Shown here: piece by piece, positions 46,740 through 56,443 of the stretch | How the letters are laid out: each line of letters opens with the position of its first letter | Numbering within the stretch: the stretch's first letter is position 1 | Origin: Streptococcus thoraltensis DSM 12221 | GTDB lineage: Bacteria; Bacillota; Bacilli; Lactobacillales; Streptococcaceae | Length of the DNA: 64,000 nt | Reading direction: 5' to 3' | Assembly: GCF_000380145.1 (NCBI RefSeq) | Contig: NZ_KB904587.1 | Location: forward strand, 122,899 to 186,898 | Position numbers and translations under genes: made by a program | Notes under the pieces: model-generated | Databases searched by the model: none | The model's input: only the letters and a program-made list of their open reading frames with translations | What the model was told of the DNA's origin: nothing

Positions 46740-46920
46740 TAGTAATATTGATTTTAATCGGAGGAATCGTCTACTTTGTTTCATGGATAGGCTAAACCAC
46801 ACAGTTCCTAGGCAGAACCAGAACGAGTGCCATGGTTCCATTGTCTTCCAGAAATAACATTATGCTAGTCAAATAACTTAAAACACCAGCTACAATAGTC
46901 CAGTTATCCTTGTTCGTCTG
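46740..46920 (-). pseudogene. small membrane protein gene, frameshifted
   Basis: On the minus strand one frame reads DNWTIVAGVLSYLTSIMLFL then EDNGTMALVLV, and the next frame continues CLGTVWFSLSMKQSRRF. Joined they make a small two-helix membrane protein. No good start is visible. The gene has probably decayed between the LemA-like gene and deoD. Confidence 0.4.
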
Positions 46921-46940
46921 ACAATTCCTCCAAAATCATT

Positions 46941-47642
46941 TTAAATATAAGGTTGTTCGACATGCCCCAATGTTTTACGTAAAAAAGCAAATGGTAACTC
47001 ATAGATAGCTTTATTGTAACTTGAAACTGTATCATTATGGTGCAGTCTCTGATTAGTTACAAGCACTTCTGCTTCTTTAATCTCACTTGCTAAATCACGT
47101 AAGTCTTGGTTAGCTGTTCCATTGGTATCACGTTCAATACGCTCAACCAACTTACTCACTTTATCAGACATTTGAGAATAATTTTCATGAAGATTTTTGG
47201 AGCCAGAATGGTTTTCAAAACGCCTTTTCTCCTGATCATGATAAGCATTGCTATTATCGGAAGTAATATTATCTGTTGTTTTTTCATTTTCTACCAATTC
47301 TGAATAAGTATTTTTGATAGACATTCTCAACTCATGATCAAGTAATCTATTGGCAACTTCATCTAGTTGTCCGATTAACTTGGTCACATGTCCTTCTTTT
47401 ATACCAATAGCATAGAAGGAACTGGCAATTTCTTCCTTTAGTTTAATGACTTTGTTATATTGGATGATAAATAAAATGACGACATAAGACAGGATTCCTA
47501 AGACTATGGAAGCTCCGTTAAAAGGCTCATAATTCAGCTCTGAACCACTCGTGTCCAGAGCGGCAAAAATAATCAGCCAAAACATTGTCAATACCAGAAT
47601 CATAAGAATGCCTTTAGCAACAGCAAACCAAGGTTTATTCAT
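46941..47642 (-). CDS. LemA-like membrane protein
   Basis: This 233-residue protein has two N-terminal membrane helices (about 8-28 and 44-62) and then a long helical, charged region. The pattern YNKVIKLKEEIASSFYAIGI (about 62-81) and the C-terminal NDTVSSYNKAIYELPFAFL match the start and end of the LemA helical bundle, whose function is unknown. Its ATG shares a base with the punA stop (TAATG), so translation is coupled. Confidence 0.7.
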   Translation of the reverse strand: MNKPWFAVAKGILMILVLTMFWLIIFAALDTSGSELNYEPFNGASIVLGILSYVVILFIIQYNKVIKLKEEIASSFYAIGIKEGHVTKLIGQLDEVANRLLDHELRMSIKNTYSELVENEKTTDNITSDNSNAYHDQEKRRFENHSGSKNLHENYSQMSDKVSKLVERIERDTNGTANQDLRDLASEIKEAEVLVTNQRLHHNDTVSSYNKAIYELPFAFLRKTLGHVEQPYI

Positions 47643-48451
47643 TAAAGTTCCACCAAAATCGCTTTTACCAGACCTTTGAAGTCCTCTTTAATATGGGTTG
47701 TCACTTCTACCACTTCTTCGTGGTTGAGCTCTGATTGGAAGCCAGCTGCGAAGTTAGTGATTGCTGAGATTCCTAAGACTTTCATGCCTGAATGTGCCGC
47801 CACAATAACTTCTGGAACAGTTGACATACCAACAGCATCTGCACCCAATGTTTTAAAGGCACGGATCTCCGCTGGTGTTTCGTAGGTTGGGCCTGTTACG
47901 CCGATATAAACACCTTCTTCCAATTTGATGCCTTGTTTTTCAGCAACTTTGTGAGCTACTTCACGGTAAGCCTTTGTATAAGCGTCTGACATATCTGGGA
48001 AACGTGGTCCAAATTCCTCAAGGTTTTCACCGATGAGTGGATTAGTTCCTGTCAGATTGATGTGGTCATTGATGGCCATTAAAGTTCCTGGACCATAGCC
48101 AATACCTCCTGCTGCATTGGTGACCATAACTCCTTCACATCCCAATGCCTTCATAACACGAACAGGGAAAGTGACCGTTTCCATAGGATTACCTTCATAA
48201 AAGTGAAAACGACCTTGAAGCGCTAATACCTTGCGTCCTGATAAGTCACCAAAGACTAATTTTCCAGCATGACCAACAACGGTTGACTGACCCCAATTTG
48301 GAATATCAGCATAATCAACAACAATTGCATTTTCGATTTCTTCTGCAAGCTCTCCTAATCCAGAACCCAAAATCAAACCGAATTCTGGTGACTGAATCCC
48401 TTTACTTTCTAGAAAAGACTGGGTAACTCTAATTTTTTCTAATAGTGACAT
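47642..48451 (-). CDS. punA: purine-nucleoside phosphorylase, trimeric type
   Basis: This 269-residue enzyme phosphorolyses inosine and guanosine. Hallmarks are GLILGSGLGELAEEI (about 25-39), GHAGKLVFGDLSGRKV, the signature VTNAAGGIGYGPGTLMAIND and EVIVAAHSGMKVLGISAITN. With DeoD it gives the operon two unrelated purine phosphorylases of different specificity. AAGGAG precedes the ATG. Confidence 0.95.
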   Translation of the reverse strand: MSLLEKIRVTQSFLESKGIQSPEFGLILGSGLGELAEEIENAIVVDYADIPNWGQSTVVGHAGKLVFGDLSGRKVLALQGRFHFYEGNPMETVTFPVRVMKALGCEGVMVTNAAGGIGYGPGTLMAINDHINLTGTNPLIGENLEEFGPRFPDMSDAYTKAYREVAHKVAEKQGIKLEEGVYIGVTGPTYETPAEIRAFKTLGADAVGMSTVPEVIVAAHSGMKVLGISAITNFAAGFQSELNHEEVVEVTTHIKEDFKGLVKAILVEL

Positions 48452-48469
48452 TATAAACTCCTTTTTATT

Positions 48470-48880
48470 TTATGATTTAGGATAGACGATTTCGCCATCT
48501 TCTTTGGTAAATGGGCTTGGTAAAGAAACTGGAAGGATGTCTAACAAAGTCTCTGATGGACGACACAACCTCGCTCCCTTACTCGTTACCACAATTGGTC
48601 TATTGATTAAAATAGCATCTGCCATCATAGCATCAATTATCTTTTCATCCGACAAGGTTTCATCTGATAAGTGATGCTTGTCAAATTCATCTACATTTGT
48701 TCTAAGTAATTCTCTGGGGCTTATCTTCATTTGGTCTAATAAGTCAACCAGTTCCTCACGACTAGGAGGTGTTTTTAAATACTCGATGACTTTTGGTTCG
48801 ATACCAGCATGCTTAATCATAGCTAGCACGTTTCGAGAGGTGCCACAATTTGGATTGTGATAAATAATGACTTTTTCCAT
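48470..48880 (-). CDS. arsC: ArsC-family reductase
   Basis: This 136-residue thioredoxin-fold protein has YHNPNCGTSRNVL (residues 7-19; Cys12 catalytic) and the arginines of glutaredoxin-type ArsC in LLRTN, INRPIVV and RLCRPSE. The active-site set suggests a true reductase rather than an Spx regulator, which would have CXXC and no such arginine trio. Its place between deoB and punA is odd for arsenate resistance; no ars genes are nearby. Confidence 0.85.
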   Translation of the reverse strand: MEKVIIYHNPNCGTSRNVLAMIKHAGIEPKVIEYLKTPPSREELVDLLDQMKISPRELLRTNVDEFDKHHLSDETLSDEKIIDAMMADAILINRPIVVTSKGARLCRPSETLLDILPVSLPSPFTKEDGEIVYPKS

Positions 48881-48890
48881 TTAGTTCACC

Positions 48891-50102
48891 TTATTTTAAT
48901 TCGGCTAGGAAACTCTCTCCAATCATGGCGGTGTCAACACCAAAGTTGTCGGCAACCGTTGCTGAAATATCAGCAAAATGCCCCTGTGGAATCACACCAC
49001 TGCCTGTAAAGGATGGGCTATATGCCAAGAGGGGAATGTACTCACGGGTATGGTCTGTTCCAGCATAGGTAGGGTCATTACCGTGGTCGGCTGTGATGAG
49101 AAGCAGGTCTTTATCCCCTAAAAGCGCTGTGATTTCTGGCAAGCGAGCATCAAATTCTTCCAGACAATCACGGTAACCGTGGGCATCACGGCGGTGTCCA
49201 TATAGAGCATCAAAATCTACCAAATTGGTAAATGAAAAACCTTTGGTAAATTCTGGGTCTTGAAGAGTTTTAAGCAGCGTATCAACCCCATGGTTATTTG
49301 ATTTGTTGTGACCTTGGTCATGGGTAATACCCGAACCATTGAAGATATCGTTGATTTTTCCGACACCATAAGTTGAAATACCAGCGTCAGCCAATTTGTT
49401 CAAAACAGTGTCTTCAAACGGTGACACAGCCAAATCACGACGATTTGAGGTACGGGTGAAGTTACCTGGTTCACCGATATATGGACGGGCAATGATACGA
49501 CCTAGAAGGGCAGGACGCTCAAGGGTAATCGAACGTGCGTACTCACAGATACGGTAGAGCTCTTCAAGTGGAATAACGTCTTCGTGGGCAGCGATTTGAA
49601 GCACTGGATCAGCAGAGGTGTAAATGATGAGTTCGCCAGTCTCCATTTGACGTGGACCAAAATCATCAATAACAGCTGTTCCTGAATAAGGTTTATTAGC
49701 TTCACGAATAACTTTACGTCCAGAAAATTCTTCAATTTTTGTCAAAATTTCCTCAGGGAATCCGTCCCAGAAGGTATCAAAAGGTTCAGTGATATTTAGA
49801 CCCATGATTTCCCAGTGACCAGTCATTGTATCTTTTCCGAGTGATACTTCTTCTAATTTTGTCACATAGCCAGTTGGATGACTTTCAGAAGGTACGGTTT
49901 TAAGCGGTGTTTCACGCGGGATATTTCCAAGACCTAATTTAGCCATATTTGGTACATTGAGACCCACCGTTTTTGAAATATGACCAAGGGTATCAGAAGC
50001 ACCGTCAGGAACCCCTGCATTGACAAAATTATTAGCATCTGGCGCAGCACCGATACCAACAGAGTCAAGTACCACTAAGTGAATTCGATCAAAAGTAGAC
50101 AT
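48891..50102 (-). CDS. deoB: phosphopentomutase
   Basis: This 403-residue manganese enzyme moves phosphate between C1 and C5 of (deoxy)ribose, feeding nucleoside sugars into central metabolism. Alkaline-phosphatase-type metal motifs are [11 protein letters not shown] (about 12-22), GHWEIMGL and [20 protein letters not shown]. It follows rpiA and precedes arsC and punA, so the operon covers nucleoside phosphorolysis and pentose use. Confidence 0.96.
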   Translation of the reverse strand: MSTFDRIHLVVLDSVGIGAAPDANNFVNAGVPDGASDTLGHISKTVGLNVPNMAKLGLGNIPRETPLKTVPSESHPTGYVTKLEEVSLGKDTMTGHWEIMGLNITEPFDTFWDGFPEEILTKIEEFSGRKVIREANKPYSGTAVIDDFGPRQMETGELIIYTSADPVLQIAAHEDVIPLEELYRICEYARSITLERPALLGRIIARPYIGEPGNFTRTSNRRDLAVSPFEDTVLNKLADAGISTYGVGKINDIFNGSGITHDQGHNKSNNHGVDTLLKTLQDPEFTKGFSFTNLVDFDALYGHRRDAHGYRDCLEEFDARLPEITALLGDKDLLLITADHGNDPTYAGTDHTREYIPLLAYSPSFTGSGVIPQGHFADISATVADNFGVDTAMIGESFLAELK

Positions 50103-50195
50103 AAATTTTCCTATCTAGGGTGGTTACGGTTAGCACCCAAATACCTGTATAACTGATTGTTATAAAATAATAAATTTATTATAAACAAAATAATA

Positions 50196-50867
50196 TTAAG
50201 CATCTAAGACTTTGACACCGTCTTGACTGGCAACAATAACCTTATTGACCATACCGTTAAAGAGACCATGTTCAACAACGCCAACCATAGCTTTCAATTG
50301 CTTACCAAAGCTAACGGGGTCCTCAATTTTGCCCAGATCTAAGTCAATAATGTAATTTTGCATATCTGTCACAAAACGATGCCCATCTTTTTGACGGTAG
50401 GAAGGTTTATAACCTTCTTTTTCAAAATAACGAAAAAGTCGGTCAGCTCCATATTGAACCACTTCAACTGGTAATTTAAAGGCACCAAGTTGCTCAACCA
50501 TCTTAGATTCATCAACAACCCAAATGTATTCTTTAGTTGGAGTTGCGACAATTTTTTCCATAAGAAGGGCTCCGCCGCCACCTTTAATACCGTTGAATTG
50601 CGGATCTACTTCGTCGGCACCATCAACAGTAACATCAATGACATCAATGTCATCAACAGCTTTCAATGGAATGCCCAAACTTTCTGCTTGTTTTGAAGTC
50701 TGGCTAGATGTTGTCACGCCAATGATTGAGAGCCCCTCTTCCTTGACACGACGTCCCAATTCTTCAACAAAATAATAGGCAGTTGAGCCAGTTCCAAGTC
50801 CGACAATCATCCCATCAGTGACGTATTCAGCGGCCTTGAGACCTGCTAATTTTTTCAATGCATCCAT
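50196..50867 (-). CDS. rpiA: ribose-5-phosphate isomerase A
   Basis: This 223-residue enzyme interconverts ribose 5-phosphate and ribulose 5-phosphate. Motifs: [15 protein letters not shown] (about 24-38), [20 protein letters not shown] (about 89-108, catalytic region) and [12 protein letters not shown]. It heads the nucleoside-pentose operon, with a strong promoter 25-60 bases upstream and AAGGAG before the ATG. Confidence 0.96.
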   Translation of the reverse strand: MDALKKLAGLKAAEYVTDGMIVGLGTGSTAYYFVEELGRRVKEEGLSIIGVTTSSQTSKQAESLGIPLKAVDDIDVIDVTVDGADEVDPQFNGIKGGGGALLMEKIVATPTKEYIWVVDESKMVEQLGAFKLPVEVVQYGADRLFRYFEKEGYKPSYRQKDGHRFVTDMQNYIIDLDLGKIEDPVSFGKQLKAMVGVVEHGLFNGMVNKVIVASQDGVKVLDA

Positions 50868-50897
50868 AAAAAACTCCTTATAGAATAGTTACACCCT

Positions 50898-50926
50898 ATT
50901 ATAACATGAAAGCGAATCCTTGTTAA
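50898..50926 (-). promoter_or_regulatory. promoter of the rpiA-deoB-punA-deoD operon
   Basis: On the minus strand TTAACA (50921-50926), 17 bp, extended -10 TGTTATAAT (TATAAT at 50898-50903). The region from 50930 to 51240 shows no gene. Confidence 0.75.
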
Positions 50927-51252
50927 CGAATTCTTGCTAACAAATCATTTCCCTTGTCTCTCAGCTCAGTCCTACCGTTGTTTACCAAGACCACAACAAA
51001 AAATTGCCACGGCAAATTAACGATTTCAGCCTATTGTCTTGACAAAAATAAGCATTTTATAGAATTATCGCCAAGACCTTATCAAATTTTTATTTGAGCC
51101 AAAACTGAAAAGTCACTTCAAAAAGTTCTGCTGGCGGCAATTTAGCTTATATTGAAGTATTTTTTAAATCTAAACTTCCTCGAAGTAAAATGATTTATGA
51201 AAAATATTAACAACTACATTGACAAGGAGAATGATTCGTTGACATTTTAAAC

Positions 51253-51281
51253 TTGTTCTTTTTTGAGAACGATGCTATAAT
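51253..51281 (+). promoter_or_regulatory. hdiR promoter with internal operator-like palindrome
   Basis: TTGTTC (51253-51258), 17 bp, extended -10 TGCTATAAT (TATAAT at 51276-51281). TTGTTCT and AGAACGA (51253-51272) form an inverted repeat over the -35 and spacer, a likely autoregulatory site. Confidence 0.6.
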
Positions 51282-51307
51282 AGGCGAGCATTGTCTGAGG
51301 AGAAAAT

Positions 51308-52024
51308 ATGAATACTAATAATGAAATCATCGATATAATCAGCCAGAGAAAGGCAGAATTAAATTTATCACTGAGCCAACTTTCTAGACAGGTTGGTATG
51401 GCAAAATCCGCCGTTTCTTGTTATCTCAATAAGACCAGAGAGTTTCCCTTAAATCGTATACCACAGTTTGCCCAAGCGCTGGATTTATCACCAGAGGTAC
51501 TACTTGGAATTTCAGAAGATGACTACCAAATTATTTTCCAAAAACTGAATCGTAGTCGTCAAGAACAGGTACTAGACTTTCTCAATCATCAGTTGGCGCA
51601 ACAAGAAGCTGAAAAGCAAGACTTAGACCAACCGATTTACTCCGTAAAAACAGTCACACAACTTGCTGCTGGGCTGGGTTATGCTTTTAACGATTATGAT
51701 TTTGAGACGGTTCATGTCCCTTCACAACCACCTCGCTATGACATAGCTTCTATTGTTAACGGTGATTCTATGTATCCGACCTATCGTAACGGTGACGTTG
51801 TTTACTTGGTTGACCGTGGTTTTACGTCGTATAATGGGGAAGTCTGCGCTATCGCTGTTAACGACCGTACCTTTTTGAAACAAGTTTATTTAGAAAAAGA
51901 ACAACTTCGACTTGTTTCTATTAACCCAGATTATGATGATATTCTTCTCCCATTTCCACCAGAAGAAGACACTCATATCAAAATTTATCAAGTTGTTGGC
52001 CGTGACACAACTATTGCCATTTAA
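51308..52024 (+). CDS. hdiR: HdiR/LexA-like self-cleaving repressor
   Basis: This 238-residue protein joins an N-terminal helix-turn-helix (about 18-45, LSLSQLSRQVGMAKSAVSCY) to a C-terminal S24 peptidase domain. The autocleavage site is Ala121-Gly122 (LAAGLGYAF), with Ser154 in NGDSMYPTY and Lys191 in RTFLKQVY. HdiR of Lactococcus is the model: a repressor inactivated after DNA damage. Streptococci lack classical LexA, so this may be their substitute. GAGGAG precedes the ATG and mnmE follows after 15 bases. Confidence 0.85.
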   Translation: MNTNNEIIDIISQRKAELNLSLSQLSRQVGMAKSAVSCYLNKTREFPLNRIPQFAQALDLSPEVLLGISEDDYQIIFQKLNRSRQEQVLDFLNHQLAQQEAEKQDLDQPIYSVKTVTQLAAGLGYAFNDYDFETVHVPSQPPRYDIASIVNGDSMYPTYRNGDVVYLVDRGFTSYNGEVCAIAVNDRTFLKQVYLEKEQLRLVSINPDYDDILLPFPPEEDTHIKIYQVVGRDTTIAI

Positions 52025-52039
52025 GCAGAAAGGATATTT

Positions 52040-53407
52040 ATGATAACCAAAGAATTTGATACCATTACGGCTATTTCAACACCTCTTGGTGAAGGAGCTA
52101 TTGGTATCGTACGCCTATCAGGAAGTCAGGCTATTGAAATTGCTCAAAAAGTTTTTAAAGGAAAAAATCTCAAAGACGTTGCCAGTCATACCATTAATTA
52201 CGGTCATATCGTTGAAAATGATAACATTATTGACGAGGTTATGGTCAGTGTTATGCGAGAACCTAAGACCTTCACTCGTGAAGATGTTGTCGAAATCAAT
52301 ACACACGGTGGAGTTGCTGTCACTAACGAAATCCTCCAGCTCTTGATTCGCTCTGGCGCTCGCATGGCTGAACCCGGTGAATTTACAAAACGTGCCTTCC
52401 TTAATGGACGAGTTGATTTGACTCAAGCTGAAGCCGTCATGGATTTGATTCGTGCTAAAACGGACAAAGCCATGGCTGTCGCAGTCCAACAGCTGGATGG
52501 TTCCTTAAAAACACTGATTGATAACACACGCCAAGAAATTTTAAATACCTTGGCACAAGTTGAGGTTAATATTGACTATCCAGAGTATGATGATGTCGAA
52601 GAAATGACCACCGCTCTCATGCGTGAGAAAACACAAGAATTTCAATCGCTCTTGGAACATCTATTACAAACTGCCAAACGTGGGAAAATTTTGCGAGAAG
52701 GGTTATCAACTGCCATTATTGGTCGCCCAAATGTTGGTAAATCTAGTCTTCTCAATAATCTTTTACGTGAAGAAAAGGCTATTGTAACCGATATCGAAGG
52801 AACTACCCGTGATGTTATTGAAGAATATGTCAACATCAAAGGTGTTCCGCTTAAACTCATTGACACCGCAGGTATTCGTGATACAGATGATATTGTTGAA
52901 CGCATTGGTGTGGAACGTTCTAAAAAAGCGCTCAATGAAGCTGATCTAGTACTGCTCGTACTAAATGCGTCTGAACCATTGACTGAACAAGATCGAACAC
53001 TTCTTAATATCAGTAAAGATAGTAACCGTATTATACTCTTGAATAAAACTGACTTGGAAGAAAAGATTGAACGTAGAAAGCTGCCAGATGATGTCATTGC
53101 CATTTCTGTATTGAAAAATGAGAATATCGATCAAATTGAAGAACGTATCAATCAACTTTTCTTTGAAAACGCAGGGTTAGTTGAAAAAGATGCCACTTAT
53201 CTTTCAAATGCACGCCATATTTCTCTGATTGAAAAAGCTGTTGAAAGCTTAAAGGCTGTCAATGAAGGTCTAGAACTAGGTATGCCAGTTGACTTGCTAC
53301 AAGTTGATATGACAAGAACTTGGGAAATTTTAGGTGAAATTACAGGTGATGCCGCCCCAGATGAACTTATCACACAGCTCTTCAGTCAATTCTGTCTTGG
53401 TAAATAA
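52040..53407 (+). CDS. mnmE: tRNA modification GTPase
   Basis: This 455-residue GTPase works with MnmG to modify U34 in tRNA anticodons. The N-terminal folate-binding domain (1-118), helical domain and inserted G domain (about 225-375) are present: [25 protein letters not shown]. It ends in FCLGK, the catalytic C-terminal cysteine motif. AAAGGA stands before the ATG; likely cotranscribed with hdiR. Confidence 0.96.
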   Translation: MITKEFDTITAISTPLGEGAIGIVRLSGSQAIEIAQKVFKGKNLKDVASHTINYGHIVENDNIIDEVMVSVMREPKTFTREDVVEINTHGGVAVTNEILQLLIRSGARMAEPGEFTKRAFLNGRVDLTQAEAVMDLIRAKTDKAMAVAVQQLDGSLKTLIDNTRQEILNTLAQVEVNIDYPEYDDVEEMTTALMREKTQEFQSLLEHLLQTAKRGKILREGLSTAIIGRPNVGKSSLLNNLLREEKAIVTDIEGTTRDVIEEYVNIKGVPLKLIDTAGIRDTDDIVERIGVERSKKALNEADLVLLVLNASEPLTEQDRTLLNISKDSNRIILLNKTDLEEKIERRKLPDDVIAISVLKNENIDQIEERINQLFFENAGLVEKDATYLSNARHISLIEKAVESLKAVNEGLELGMPVDLLQVDMTRTWEILGEITGDAAPDELITQLFSQFCLGK

Positions 53408-53827
53408 GGCTTCTCTGCACAACTCTTTAACAAAAATAGATGTCTCATGGATACTATGAAGCTAAAGCTATCTTCTAATCGATTAAATTAAATAAATTAA
53501 AACAAACATAAACGATAAGCCTTATCCTTCACAGACTTATTCAATGCATTGTCGTGGGAGCTTAACGCTTTTAGCTATTAGCAACCTCTTCTTACTTTCG
53601 CGCCACAGAGGGTTAAGAATCCCACCTTTTAGACAGTTAATGCAGAATGTAGATAACTCACAAAAAAACGAGAGAAATCAAAAAGATAAGACTTGATTGT
53701 AGCAATATCAAGTTCTTAGAAATGCTGGATCATTAACCTTTTGTAGAGATTCTCTTTTCTCTAGGAAATCTAAACAATTGACAAACTGCATAAGGTCTTT
53801 CAAAACTTGCCTTAGTCTGACTTAATG
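53408..53827. other. non-coding stretch after mnmE
   Basis: No gene, tRNA or clear terminator seen; the bases have many stops in all frames. Confidence 0.5.
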
Positions 53828-53929
53828 CTCTTCGACAACCACATTCAAGTGTTGTTGACTTGATTTGATGACCTTGAGTTCTGGCTGCATCAGCACTGCC
53901 CAGTCTCATTTTGATTTTCATCGAGTATA
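53828..53929. repeat. MITE-like repeat family 2 (inverted, diverged)
   Basis: In reverse orientation it reads ATACTCGATGAAAATCAAAA through CATCAAATCAAGTCAACAA to GTCGAAGAGCATT, matching family 2 along its length with many substitutions. Confidence 0.7.
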
Positions 53930-53979
53930 AAGACAATTGTTCATAGAAGTTGGACTGGCGTCTATTTATGATTTTGAGT

Positions 53980-54087
53980 TATAGCCTTTTGAATTAACCT
54001 TGATACATCACCACTTTCGACTTATCCTACTCAGGTACTGTCTGCGCCTTTCTGTTCTTGTTCTGAAAGTTAATCCATTTGACTATA
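53980..54087. repeat. MITE-like repeat family 1, copy F
   Basis: 108 bp with termini TATAGCCttttGAATTAA and TTAATCCatttGACTATA and the usual core. Confidence 0.87.
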
Positions 54088-54227
54088 TAATTTTTTACTT
54101 AACCTACTAAACTTTAGATACAAAAATCCCATTATTGAGTGTTCGACAATGAGATTTTCGTTAATTATGTGGCTTCAAGTCCGTTCCACTCCGAAGGTGT
54201 AAAACGATAGAGCCTAGAACAAAATAT

Positions 54228-54283
54228 AAAAAACGAACAAGATAGAACTCTGTCCAACAGAAAACTATATTGTTCGTTTTTTT
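54228..54283. terminator. bidirectional terminator
   Basis: AAAAAACGAACAAGATAG and CTATATTGTTCGTTTTTT pair around a loop. It ends the minus-strand binding-protein gene and could stop plus-strand transcription from mnmE. Confidence 0.78.
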
Positions 54284-54344
54284 ACAGTCTTATCAATTTC
54301 TTAGAGTTAAATAGTAAAAAATTTCTCTATCCTAAACTCTATGA

Positions 54345-55163
54345 TTATTCGACAGCTTTTCCTGTTAATTTTGCCGCATCAGAAATATACTGTTTGTAAG
54401 TTCCTTCTTTTTTCATTTTGGCAATAACTTTATTAACTGTTTTTTGGAGTTTCTTGCTTTCTTTACCTTTTGGCATGGCAACCGCTTTTGCATCACCATC
54501 TCCAACCTTCAAGGCTACCTTTGCCAAAGCAATATCTTTATTTTGAGCGATGTAGCCCTCTGCAACGGGCTTTTCCAAGTCAACGGCGTCAACAACACCC
54601 GATTTCAGCTCATTGATAGCTTCGCCCATAGCTGTTAATGGAACTATTTGAGAATCTTTCAATTGGTCTTTAGCAAGATTTTCTTCGATGCTCCCTTTTT
54701 GAACGGCAACTTTCTTACCAGATAATTGGTCTAAGCTAGTGTATTTGCCTTCATCTTCTTTACGTACCAAAATAGCATTTTCTGTTGTGTAATAAGCATC
54801 AGAGAAAGTATAGGCGTTCTTACGTTCTTCAGTTACTGAAAGTCCTGAGATAGCGATATCCGCTTTACCAGTCTTTAAGCTAGCCAAGACATTATCAAAG
54901 CTCATAGTTGAAACTTCTAGTTTAACCCCCAATTCATCAGCGATGTCTTGCGCCAAGTCAATATCAGCACCAACGACCTTGTCCTTACCATCAACAAGCG
55001 TTTTGAATTCAAACGGTGGATAGTCTGGACTGACTGCAACAACTAACTTGCCATCTTTTTTGATATCTTCTTGTAAATCAGATGATTCAGAAGAGCCACA
55101 AGCTGCCAGTGTTACAGCAGAAGCTAGGAAAATTGTTCCTAAAAACATTTTTTTCAATTTCAT
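54345..55163 (-). CDS. amino-acid substrate-binding lipoprotein
   Basis: This 272-residue family-3 binding protein has a signal peptide ending LAAC (Cys about 21) and a mature domain starting GKLVVAVSPDYPPFEFKTLV (about 37-56). The signature GADIDLAQDIADELGVKL follows. It is a close paralogue of the protein at 56444-57244; the shared stretch MSFDNVLASLK is identical. No permease or ATPase is adjacent, so it must dock on a transporter encoded elsewhere. GAGGA precedes the ATG. Confidence 0.88.
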   Translation of the reverse strand: MKLKKMFLGTIFLASAVTLAACGSSESSDLQEDIKKDGKLVVAVSPDYPPFEFKTLVDGKDKVVGADIDLAQDIADELGVKLEVSTMSFDNVLASLKTGKADIAISGLSVTEERKNAYTFSDAYYTTENAILVRKEDEGKYTSLDQLSGKKVAVQKGSIEENLAKDQLKDSQIVPLTAMGEAINELKSGVVDAVDLEKPVAEGYIAQNKDIALAKVALKVGDGDAKAVAMPKGKESKKLQKTVNKVIAKMKKEGTYKQYISDAAKLTGKAVE

Positions 55164-55246
55164 GATTAATCCTCAAATTCTTATGATAATGATATTATAC
55201 AACATTTCTAACACAAGTCAAGAAAAATATGTATTTTTATTCATTT

Positions 55247-56440
55247 TTATTTAAAAATTGGATAATTTTGTAATTCCATCTTTAAAATCTCTTTATTCCG
55301 ATACCCTAATTCCACATAGTCTTCCAAATCAAAGCGACTAACTGGACCTAGGAGAGTTCCCATCTTTTGCAACAATGCTTTTAAAATTGTCAATGGATAA
55401 TTTCGTAGCTAACTTGATATACTCAAATGATTTAACTTTCAGACAAGGACAGTACTTGAGTTAGTCAAGTCGAAAGTGACGATGGATCAAAGTTAATTCA
55501 AGAGACTATAAATGAATGGAGCCTTTATGGGTGATATCATTTCTGCTAATGGTTCTGCTTTATCCATTCTCCTAAGATAGCCAAATTAACGTTAGCGTTT
55601 TTTGATTAGGGTTGAGATTGATTTTTTATCTTCAAGAACATAAGTTATTGAGCAGTCCTCAAAAATATCTGCTGAAATCATCGTGTAATCCCCATAATCT
55701 TGTAAAACAGCAAACACTTCCAGATTAGATACTCCCCAAGCAATACGGATTTCCGGCAGGAAAAAATCTTTGGATAAGCTATTTAGCAAAATACTCTTGT
55801 CATAAAAATCAACAATCTCCGAAACATCCCAAGAGTCTTCAAACGAGCGGTAAATGTCAATCAACAAGATAAAAGTACCAATAAACTCAACTATTGTAAG
55901 CTCTTCTTTGAGAATTCCTCTGACATTAGAAAACCAAAAGGATTGTTACCATTATCGATACAGATCATCTTAGTATCAGGACGACTAAGTCTTTTTAAAT
56001 CCTTGATGGCTCCTAACTAATCAAGCGTTTTATAATATAAACATACTACCAGTCAAGCTATACACCCAAAGACTTTGGAATAGCATAGTACTGCTGGTAA
56101 GTTGGATAAAGAAAAACGACATGATCTTCAGGTTCGATAAAGGCATAAGAAGTAAGTAGTTTTACTCCAATCATCCTATTGGTATGAAGAATTTGCTTAG
56201 GCTGAGTATAATGGGGGATAGGCTGGATACAACCTGTTAAAATCTGGCGCCCCTACAACCCAACCATCCCCACCCCCTCTACAAAATCAGTCGGAAACTC
56301 TGGCGATGAGGCTTTCTGTTAGCTCAAATGATTCTTTTAAAACTTAGAGTTAGAGTTGAAACGGACCTACTTGAAATAGCATACTTGGCTTGTGTCTCAT
56401 AAGTATCCAACTCTTCATCAAGACCAAAACATCTAGCAAT
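55247..56440 (-). pseudogene. class I PLP-dependent aminotransferase, broken and repeat-interrupted
   Basis: Minus-strand fragments line up in order with one aminotransferase: EELDTYETQAKYAI near 56400; PEDHVVFLYPTYQQYYAIPK near 56060-56130; DLKRLSRPDTKMICIDNGNN near 55970; then a 91-codon open stretch (55592-55867) with FYDKSILLNSLSKDFFLPEI, where the lysine of SLSK is the PLP site. NLAILGEWIKQN lies near 55580, and LLQKMGTLLGPVSRFDLEDY reads to a stop at 55247. Stops and frameshifts separate them, and repeat copy G sits before the C-terminal piece. It lies between two binding-protein genes. Confidence 0.8.
55418..55510. repeat. MITE-like repeat family 1, copy G (inverted)
   Basis: 93 bp from TATACTCaaatGATTTAA to TTAATTCaagaGACTATA, in reverse orientation and slightly shortened. 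It is inserted in the aminotransferase pseudogene. Confidence 0.85.
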
Positions 56441-56443
56441 CTA

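Noticed and set aside
46578..46841. 87-codon minus-strand frame overlapping deoD
   Set aside because: Its 3' part is deoD in another frame; only the first 25 codons look real, as part of the broken small membrane gene.
52642..53103. 153-codon frame antisense to mnmE
   Set aside because: Serine-rich low-complexity translation typical of antisense to a GTPase gene; no start signal.
53733..53936. 67-codon minus-strand open frame after mnmE
   Set aside because: It runs through a family 2 repeat copy and is explained by that repeat.
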